A stretch of 38,951 bases of DNA from Kutzneria sp035492655 (GTDB taxonomy: Bacteria > Actinomycetota > Actinomycetes > Mycobacteriales > Pseudonocardiaceae): positions 1 through 38,951 of the forward strand of contig DATJJB010000687.1 of NCBI GenBank assembly GCA_035492655.1, written 5' to 3'. Shown here piece after piece: positions 35,101-38,951 of this stretch (its first letter is position 1; every line of letters begins with the position of its first letter). The translations under genes and the position numbers were made by a program. The notes under the pieces are model-generated. The model worked only from the letters and a program-made list of their open reading frames with translations. It was not told where the DNA came from and did not search any database.

Positions 35101-38100
35101 ATCCGGCCGCGATCCGGAAGTTCGCGGCCGGCCGGCTGCCCGACTACATGGTGCCGGCGGCGGTCGTGGTGCTGGACGCGTTGCCGTTGACCGGCAACGG
35201 AAAACTCGACCGCAAGGCGCTGCCCGAGCCCGACTACGGGGCCGGCGCCACCGTCGGCGGTCGTGGACCGTCCACGCCGCGCGAGGAGCTGCTGTGCGCC
35301 GCTTTCGCCGAGGTGCTCGGCCTGGACGGTGTCGGCATCGACGACGATTTCTTCGAGCTGGGCGGGCATTCGTTGCTGGCTGTCGCCCTCGTGGAGACGC
35401 TGCGCCCCCGTGGCGTGGCCATCTCCGTACGGGCGTTGTTCCAGACGCCGACCGTCGCCGGCCTGGCCGAGGCCGCCGCGCCGGAACGGGTGCACGTGCC
35501 GCCGAACGAGATCCCCGACGGCGCGGGGGAGATCACGCCGCAGATGCTGACGCTGGTGACACTCGACGCCGCCGAGATCGCCCGGCTGGTGGCGACCGTG
35601 CCGGGCGGCGCGGCCAACGTCGCCGACGTCTATCCGCTGGCCCCGTTGCAGGAAGGCATCTTCTTCCACCACCTGGTCAGCGACGACACGGACGTGGACG
35701 TCTACGTCTCGCGGATCGTGCTCGGCGTCGACTCCCGCGACCGCCTGGACGCCTTCCTGTCCGGGCTGCAGCAGGTGATCGACCGGCACGACATCTACCG
35801 CACGTCGATCGCCTGGCAGGGCCTGCGCGAACCGGTGCAGGTCGTCGCCCGGACCGTGACGCTGCCGATCGAGGAGCTGACGCTCGCGGCCGGCGAGGAC
35901 GTGGTGGCCCAGTTGGTCGCCGCGGACGTGCCGAGGATGGAGCTGGACAAGGCCCCGCTGCTGCGCGTGCACATCGCCGCCGACCCGGACAGTGACCGCT
36001 GGATGGTGCTGCTGCGGATCCATCACCTCGTCCGCGACCACACGACGCTGCGGATCCTGCTCGGCGAGCTCGCCGCGTTCATGACCGGCCGCGGCGATGA
36101 ACTGCCGGCGCCGCTGCGGTTCCGCGAGTTCGTGGCGCAGGCGCGACTCGGCGTGTCCGAGGAGGAGCACAGCCGTTACTTCGCCGACCTGCTCGGCGAC
36201 GTCGACGAGACCACCGCCCCGTTCGGCCTGGTCGACGTCTACGGCGACGGCGCGGGTGTAATTCGCACGGACACGCCCGTCGACACCGATCTCGCCGGCC
36301 GCGTGCGGGGACTGGCGCGGCGGCTGGGCGTGAGCCCGGCGACGATCTTCCACCTCGCCTGGGCCCGGCTGCTGGCCTTGGTTTCCGGCCGTGACGACGT
36401 CGTTTTCGGCACCGTCCTGTTCGGACGGATGAACGCCGGCGAAGGCGCGGATCGCGTGCCCGGCCCCTTCATCAACACGCTTCCGGTGCGGGTTCGGGTC
36501 GGCCGCCAGGGCGTCGGCGAGGCGCTGACCGCGCTCCGCGACCAGCTCGCCGAGCTGCTGCTCCACGAACACGCGCCGCTGGCCGTTGCCCAGAAGGCCA
36601 GCGCCGTGCCGGGCAACGCGCCGCTGTTCACGTCCGTCTTCAACTACCGGCACAGCCATGGCGCCGGCGAGGAGCCGAGCGGCCTGGACGGCGTGCGGAC
36701 GCTGTCGCTCTGGGAACGGTCCAACTACCCGCTGGACGTGTCCATCGGCGACGACGGCCGCGACTTCGTCCTCACGGTCGATGCCGTCGACGCGGTGCAC
36801 CCCGACCGGGTGGCGGCCCTGCTGCACACCTGCCTCGGCAACCTGGTCGCCGCGCTGGAGGAGTCGCCGCAGCGCAGCCTCGCCACCGTCGAAGTGCTGG
36901 CCGGGGACGAGCGGCACAAGCTCGTCACGGACTGGAACGACACGTCTGCTGAAGTGCCGGAATCCCTCGTGCCGGACCTGATCGCCGCCCAGGCGGCAAT
37001 CACGCCGACCTCCGTTGCCGTCACCTGCGACGGCGTGAGCCTGACGTACGCGGAACTTGAGGCGAAGGCCAACCGGCTGGCGCACTACCTGCGGTCGGCC
37101 GGCGTCGGTGTGGAGAGCCTGGTCGCCCTGTGCCTGCCGCCGAGCATCGACCTCGTGGTCGCGGTGCTGGCGGTGTGGCGGGCCGGCGCCGCGTACGTGC
37201 CGCTGGACCCCACGTATCCGGCAGACCGGCTGGCGTTCATGCTCGCGGACAGCCGCGCTGCCGTGGTCGTCGGCACCGCTGACGTGCTCGATGAGCTGCC
37301 GATCGGCCGGCTGCGCACGATCGAGCTGGACGATGCCGCTGTCGCGACGGCACTGTTGGCCCTGCCGGCTACCGCGCCGGCCGTGGCGACGCATCCCGAG
37401 CGGCTGGCGTACGTGATCTACACGTCCGGCTCGACCGGCCGGCCCAAGGGCGTCGCTGTGCCGCACGGCGGCCTGGCCAACTACGTCGACTGGGCCGCCC
37501 GGACGTACGGGTCGGAGGGCGGCGCCCCGCTGCACTCGTCGTTGGCGTTCGACCTGACAGTGACCAGCCTCGTGGTGCCGCTGATCACCGGCCGCACGGT
37601 GGTCGTCAGCCGCGCGGGTGGCGCGGAGGGGCTGGCCGAGCTGCTCGACCGGCGCGGGGGCTTCGGCCTGGTCAAGGTCGTGCCGGGGCACCTGCCGATG
37701 CTCGGCGAGCTGGTGCCGGACCTCACCGGCGCGGCCGCGACGCTGGTCGTCGGCGGCGAGACGCTGCCCGGCGCGGACGTCCGGGCCTGGCTGGCCCGCG
37801 CCCCGGAGACCGTCGTGGTCAACGAGTACGGGCCGACCGAGACGGTCGTCGGCTGCACGGTGCACACCATGACGGCCGCCGACGAGGTGCCCGACACCCT
37901 GCCGATCGGTCGGCCTGTCGCCAACACCCGGATGTATGTACTGGACAACGCCTTCCAGCCGGTGCCGGTCGGTGTGGACGGCGAGCTGTACGTGGCCGGC
38001 AGCCAGCTGGCGCGAGGCTACGCCGGCCGGCCGGGGCTGACTGCGGAACGGTTCGTGGCCTGCCCGTTCGCCGACGGCGAGCGCATGTACCGCACCGGCG

Positions 38101-38951
38101 ACCGGGCCCGGTGGACCGCCGGCGGGCAGCTGATGTTCGCCGGCCGCGCCGACGACCAGGTGAAGATCCGCGGCTACCGGATCGAACCCGAGGAGGTCGC
38201 CGCCGCGCTCGCCGCGCACCCGGCGGTCGCCCAGGCGACGGTGATCGTCCGCGAGGACGTGCCCGGGGACCGGCGACTGGTCGCCTACGCCGTGCCGGCC
38301 GACGAGTCCGCCGATGCCGACGCCATCCGCGACTTCGTCGCCGCCCGGCTGCCGGCGTATCTCGTGCCGTCCGCCGTCGTGCTGCTCGATGCCCTGCCGA
38401 TGACAGTCAACGGCAAGGTGGACAAGGCCGCGCTGGCCAAGCAGGAGTACGCGCTCGACGGCCGCGCCGGTGCCGGCCGGGGACCCCGCAACGCCCGTGA
38501 GGAACAGCTCTGTCAGGCTTTCGCCGACGTCCTCGGCCTGGACCGGGTCGGTGTGGACGACGACTTCTTCGTGCTGGGTGGCCATTCGCTGCTGGCCGTC
38601 CGCCTGGTCAGCCGGGTCCGCGCGCTGTTGGGCCTTGAGCTGCCGATGCGGCTGCTGTTCGAGGCCTCGACGGTCGCGGAGTTGGCGGTCCGTCTTGGCG
38701 ATGACGTGCCGACCCGGGCGGCCCTGGTCGCCGGCCCACGGCCCGACCGGCTGCCGTTGTCCTTCGCGCAGCGGCGGTTGTGGTTCATCGACCAGTTGGA
38801 GGGGCCGAGTCCGGCCTTCAACATCCCGGTGGCGGTGAAGCTGATCGGACGGGTCGACGCCAAGGCGCTCGGCGACGCGCTGCGGGACGTCATCGGCCGG
38901 CACGAGGCGCTGCGCACGGTGTTCCCGGTGCACGAAGGCGAGCCCTACCAA
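26139..38951 (+). CDS. Giant non-ribosomal peptide synthetase, lipo-initiating (3' end outside window)
   Basis: The frame is open for 4271 codons to the right edge without a stop. Domain order is C-A-T, C-A-T, C-A-T, dual E/C-A-T, then the start of a fifth C. Carrier serines are at residues 972, 2009, 3078 and 4150; the TSGSTG loops begin near 591, 1635, 2706 and 3758. Specificity codes read by eye suggest Thr, Asp, Asp and Asn. No stand-alone epimerisation or thioesterase domain is present in the visible part. The first C domain has no upstream carrier, so it should accept the fatty acid from the small ACP. ATG 26139 is chosen; ATG 26154 with GGGGAG upstream is an alternative. One TTA leucine codon lies at 29301. 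The start is well supported; the end is unknown. Confidence 0.95.
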   Translation, partial: MGSAGMVASDGSHGELTAGQLGVWYGQQLDPASPVYNVGECAEIRGRLDVPAFVTALRRTLDEADAYRLRFEVRDGVPWQHVDDSRDYPIDVVDLSDRPDPRAAAEDWMRADLARPVQVTEGPLYAHGVLVLGPELHLWYQRVHHLVLDGGSLAVFARRLAEVYAALVDGRDIQGVALESVAVLLGEDIAYRASSEVARDREFWRERLAGLPEAGRRRSLALPERQFADIDPGRSDDLVAAAKRLRIGLAGLLIAGTAAYRHRITGDRDVVVGVAVGGRVSRRATAVVGMTSNVVPVRLAVAPTTTVADLLRQTSRALVDAQRHQRYPMEDMARELAAGPGDFVVNVMTVDYPARFGDCTVTARGLASGPVDGVKVDIYNRVNHPGLQLRVDVSGDGQAAPAHVRRLDRVFGWLATASGSDLVGDLELLDDDERRTVLADWNEALPVTAAVTLPELFGRQVRRDPSAVAVSSGTDRLTYTELDARSNRLARRLTEIGVGPESVVGLLMPRSPELVVAMLAILKAGGAYLPIDPDYPAERVAFMLADAGAVAVVTEAGLAPVTDLPVVLTDAGAEMSAEPLSARLSVDSPAYVIYTSGSTGRPKGVVVTHRNVTDLFAATRPRFGFGAEDVWSWFHSIAFDFSVWELWGALLHGGRVAVVPFDVSRSPQQFLDLLERERVTMLSQTPSAFYQLLDVEPGELPDLRAVVFGGEALDPAKLTRWWEGRTHRPRLVNMYGITETTVHVTYRELVPADAGSVIGRGIAGQHVYLLDDSLRPVPPGVTAEVYVAGGQLARGYLNRPALTAQRFVACPFGGRMYRTGDRAKWTVDGQLVFAGRADDQVKIRGFRIEPGEIESVLAAHPDVAQAVVLVRDDQLVAYTVGDVDEEALHAFAAQRLPAHMTPSAIIGLDRLPLTVNGKLDRKALPAPTWGSSTAFRAPVSVEEGVLCAAFEEVLGTAPVGLDDDFFALGGHSLAATRLTIRLRALLDVELGIRDLFQAPTPGALATRLAAAGRARAALTPRPRPERVPLSFAQQRLWFLTQLEGPSPTYNTPVALRLSGDLDREALADALRDVLARHEALRTVYPADDGQPYQRVLADPDWQLAVRDIDAAELDEQVAEFGALPFDLAVDVPIRATLFGVGEGQHVLVFVVHHIAGDGWSTGPLMRDLSAAYVARRAGIAPEFDALPVQYADYALWHRELLGDENDTASLAARQLRYWRGALDGSPEELTLPVDRPRPALASHRGITVPLDIPAELHRRLLDVARAQGVTLFMVLHAAVAGLLSRLGAGTDIPIGSAIAGRTDGALDGLVGYFANTLVLRTDVSGDPTFAELLARVRERGLAAFANQDVPFERLVEELAPARSMARHPLFQVVLTMQNSASAELRLPGVECVTLFVGRPVAKFDLDVLVGEAFDEHGEPAGVRGGLSAAADLFDRESVELFATRFVRVLAALADEPTRRLSAARVLDEAERRQVVDAWNDTAAARPGSMLPAMIEAQVDRTPAAPAVVSDGVSLSYQELDTRANQLAHYLRAVGVGPESVVALCLPRGADMITAILAVWKAGGAYLPIDPAQPADRISYLLGDSRAAVVLGTTDVLDELPVGRMRTIELDNAAELLAAQPAERPRHEPLPDQLAYVIYTSGSTGRPKGVAVTHGSLANYVSSVPARLGFDAGRYALLQAQATDLGNTTVFASLVLGGELHIPDADTSMDADAMSAYVAEHDIDHVKGVPSHLMALSTVVPRKSLVLGGEAAPAGWVQDLVGRCRVFNHYGPTETTIGVTTTELVGGDVVPLGTPIANTRLFVLDERLQPVAPGVVGELYIAGAGVARGFLRKPALTAERFVACPFGGRMYRTGDRARWTRDGQVVFAGRVDDQVKVRGHRVEPGEIEAVLTSHPAVDRAAVLVRDDRLVAYVVADDPDLAAAIRRTVADRLPDHMVPAAIVVLDALPLTGNGKLDRKVLPAPDYGTGAAATDRGPATVREEILCAAFAQVLDLDHVSPQDDFFELGGHSLLATRLVSRVRALLGVELEIRLLFDTPTPAGLAARLDAADQARQALVRAERPDRVPLSFAQQRLWFLTQLEGPSPTYNSPIVLRLSGDLDRAAMAAALRDVLGRHEALRTVFPSHNGLPYQRVLGLDELDWELAVVDIPDGAAQLAGLDNFAWDLPATDHTVIEPAPELSAAGRGSLIDAAVAAAGHAFDLSAEIPVRAWLFGAAPQEHVLLLVVHHIAGDGWSMGPLARDLSAAYEARRSGSAPSWAELPVQYADYALWQRELLGDDADPDSLMARQVKYWRAALDGSPEDLRLPADRPRPAVASHVGHTAAFRVPAELHRTLRAVARAEGVTLFMVLHAALSGLLSRLGAGADIPIGSAIAGRTDEALDDLVGCFVNTLVVRTDVSGDPTFAELLARVRERGLAAFANQDVPFERLVEELAPTRSMARHPLFQTVLTVLDNSSPTLDLDGVRCRPVVLGKPVAKFDLDVLIGEVFEDGAPAGVRGAISVAADLFDAPAAELIARRFVRTLEALAADPATRLSEVPVLDDAEVRAVLTEWNDTAAAVPSTTVIEMVAARAEESPDRVAVVSDGVEVTYGELAARSTRLAGLLTRSGVGPEAVVALCLPRGVEMITAILAVWQAGGAYLPIDPGLPVDRITYMLTDSRVSLLLGTADVLDELPNGRLLTIDVHNEALLATFPSTAPLTPVESGNTAYVIYTSGSTGQPKGVAVTHGSLANYVSSVPGRLGFGDGRYALLQAQATDLGNTTVFASLVLGGELHILDADVVTDPIAVANYLADHEIDYVKGVPSHLMALSTVVPRKSLVLGGEAAPAAWVRELVGRCRVFNHYGPTEATIGVATTELVGGDVVPVGSPIANTRLYVLDERLQPVAPGVVGELYIAGAGVARGYLRKPALTAERFVACPFGGRMYRTGDLARWRDGEVVFIGRADDQVKVRGFRIEPGEIQTVLAGHPMVDQAAVLVRDDRLVAYVVADDADPAAIRKFAAGRLPDYMVPAAVVVLDALPLTGNGKLDRKALPEPDYGAGATVGGRGPSTPREELLCAAFAEVLGLDGVGIDDDFFELGGHSLLAVALVETLRPRGVAISVRALFQTPTVAGLAEAAAPERVHVPPNEIPDGAGEITPQMLTLVTLDAAEIARLVATVPGGAANVADVYPLAPLQEGIFFHHLVSDDTDVDVYVSRIVLGVDSRDRLDAFLSGLQQVIDRHDIYRTSIAWQGLREPVQVVARTVTLPIEELTLAAGEDVVAQLVAADVPRMELDKAPLLRVHIAADPDSDRWMVLLRIHHLVRDHTTLRILLGELAAFMTGRGDELPAPLRFREFVAQARLGVSEEEHSRYFADLLGDVDETTAPFGLVDVYGDGAGVIRTDTPVDTDLAGRVRGLARRLGVSPATIFHLAWARLLALVSGRDDVVFGTVLFGRMNAGEGADRVPGPFINTLPVRVRVGRQGVGEALTALRDQLAELLLHEHAPLAVAQKASAVPGNAPLFTSVFNYRHSHGAGEEPSGLDGVRTLSLWERSNYPLDVSIGDDGRDFVLTVDAVDAVHPDRVAALLHTCLGNLVAALEESPQRSLATVEVLAGDERHKLVTDWNDTSAEVPESLVPDLIAAQAAITPTSVAVTCDGVSLTYAELEAKANRLAHYLRSAGVGVESLVALCLPPSIDLVVAVLAVWRAGAAYVPLDPTYPADRLAFMLADSRAAVVVGTADVLDELPIGRLRTIELDDAAVATALLALPATAPAVATHPERLAYVIYTSGSTGRPKGVAVPHGGLANYVDWAARTYGSEGGAPLHSSLAFDLTVTSLVVPLITGRTVVVSRAGGAEGLAELLDRRGGFGLVKVVPGHLPMLGELVPDLTGAAATLVVGGETLPGADVRAWLARAPETVVVNEYGPTETVVGCTVHTMTAADEVPDTLPIGRPVANTRMYVLDNAFQPVPVGVDGELYVAGSQLARGYAGRPGLTAERFVACPFADGERMYRTGDRARWTAGGQLMFAGRADDQVKIRGYRIEPEEVAAALAAHPAVAQATVIVREDVPGDRRLVAYAVPADESADADAIRDFVAARLPAYLVPSAVVLLDALPMTVNGKVDKAALAKQEYALDGRAGAGRGPRNAREEQLCQAFADVLGLDRVGVDDDFFVLGGHSLLAVRLVSRVRALLGLELPMRLLFEASTVAELAVRLGDDVPTRAALVAGPRPDRLPLSFAQRRLWFIDQLEGPSPAFNIPVAVKLIGRVDAKALGDALRDVIGRHEALRTVFPVHEGEPYQ
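26181..29190 (+). other. NRPS module 1: starter C - A (Thr) - T
   Basis: The C domain opens ELTAGQLGVWYGQQLDP, like lipid- or aryl-accepting starter C domains, and has the catalytic HHLVLDG at residues 144-150. The A domain binding-pocket residues read D640, F641, W644, then S, V, G, M, V, H, K (DFWSVGMVHK). This is close to the standard Thr code DFWNIGMVHK. The carrier domain Ser is 972 (LGGHSLAATRL). Predicted product: N-acyl-threonine, whose side-chain hydroxyl could later close a depsipeptide ring. Confidence 0.8.
29205..32290 (+). other. NRPS module 2: C - A (Asp) - T
   Basis: The C domain (SFAQQRLWFLTQLEGPSPTYN; HHIAGDG from residue 1152) looks like the L-donor class. A-domain pocket: D1683, L1684, T1687, K, V, G, H, I, G, K, identical to the Asp code DLTKVGHIGK. 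Carrier Ser is 2009. The Asp pocket call is by alignment of motifs, not by software. Confidence 0.78.
31546..31618 (+). repeat. Module-duplication repeat, copy 1 (A2 domain)
   Basis: These 73 bases are identical to 34759-34831. Another 65-base identity joins 31326-31390 with 34539-34603. Both lie at matching places in the A2 and A3 domains, whose pocket codes are the same, pointing to recent duplication or gene conversion. Confidence 0.8.
32310..35480 (+). other. NRPS module 3: C - A (Asp) - T
   Basis: The C domain has HHIAGDG from residue 2225 and carries about 35 extra residues compared with the module 2 C domain (32580-32728). The A-domain pocket again reads DLTKVGHIGK (D2754 onward), so Asp. 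Carrier Ser is 3078. The A domain is almost a copy of the module 2 A domain at the DNA level. The downstream dual domain should invert this residue to D-Asp. Confidence 0.77.
34759..34831 (+). repeat. Module-duplication repeat, copy 2 (A3 domain)
   Basis: This is the partner of 31546-31618, identical over 73 bases by direct reading. The spacing of about 3.2 kb equals one C-A-T module. Confidence 0.8.
35515..38720 (+). other. NRPS module 4: dual E/C - A (Asn) - T
   Basis: The first domain differs from the other C domains. It has YPLAPLQEGIFFHHLVSDD (HH at 3177), the extended N-terminal His motif of dual epimerisation/condensation domains. The catalytic motif is HHLVRDHTTL (3295 onward), and GTVLFGRMNAGEGADR is also typical of that class. 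A-domain pocket: D3805, L, T, K, V, G, E, V, G, K, one change from the Asn code DLTKLGEVGK. Carrier Ser is 4150. Confidence 0.72.
38730..38951 (+). other. NRPS module 5: start of C domain (cut by window edge)
   Basis: The sequence has RLPLSFAQRRLWFIDQLEGP and RDVIGRHEALRTVFP, the opening of an L-donor-type C domain. About 70 residues are visible, so at least one more amino acid is added by this protein. Confidence 0.85.

Noticed and set aside
32163..38951. Open minus-strand frame of 2262 codons antisense to the NRPS (also 1023 and 953 codons at 26058-29129 and 29301-32162)
   Set aside because: The translations are repetitive, His/Arg/Gly/Gln-rich and match no fold. They mirror the NRPS codon bias on the opposite strand, a known artefact of high-GC genes.
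26139..38951. Separate epimerisation or thioesterase domain in the NRPS
   Set aside because: None of the expected motifs was found outside the C, A and T domains in the visible part; epimerisation is better explained by the dual domain of module 4.

Overview
The window is high-GC DNA with strong G/C third-position bias, GTG/TTG starts and many overlapping stop/start pairs. This points to a filamentous actinomycete. The StrR-type regulator and lipopeptide genes fit Pseudonocardiales or a relative, but the order is an inference. No rRNA, tRNA or CRISPR array was seen.

Region 1 (1-6686) is a cell-envelope block. It opens with the tail of an insertion-sequence transposase abutting a truncated FetB/UPF0014-type permease. 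An M56 (BlaR1-like) protease and a BlaI-type repressor follow. Three near-identical operators (TACTACA-N4-TGTAGTA type) lie at 1865-1886, 4311-4334 and 6315-6340, upstream of every transcription unit in the block: blaI-M56, a DMT transporter plus a DedA protein, UppP, a GT4 glycosyltransferase plus a PAP2 phosphatase, and an 84-residue membrane protein. DedA, UppP and PAP2 families all act in recycling undecaprenyl phosphate, so the block reads as a BlaI-controlled undecaprenyl-phosphate regulon.

Region 2 (6692-14527) holds an SsuABC/NMT1-type ABC importer divergent from a CitA/DcuS-type sensor kinase and its response regulator, then an ABC-2 exporter pair and a stand-alone GTP cyclohydrolase I.

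Region 3 (15041-38951, running off the right edge) is a non-ribosomal lipopeptide cluster. It has a StrR-type activator, a type I ABC exporter, an alpha/beta hydrolase and a CmlA-like diiron beta-hydroxylase. Opposite these run MbtH, a fatty acyl-AMP ligase, two acyl-CoA dehydrogenase-like proteins, an acyl carrier protein and a giant NRPS. The NRPS begins with a lipid-accepting C domain and has four complete modules whose specificity codes I read as Thr, Asp, Asp and Asn. A dual epimerisation/condensation domain should make residue 3 D. The predicted product start is an unsaturated fatty acyl-Thr-Asp-D-Asp-Asn chain, with one residue possibly beta-hydroxylated. A TTA codon in the activator, beside two ATA codons, and another in the NRPS suggest bldA-dependent expression.

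The acidic lipopeptide cluster lies about 9 kb from the undecaprenyl-phosphate regulon. This raises the possibility that the regulon contributes to self-protection.
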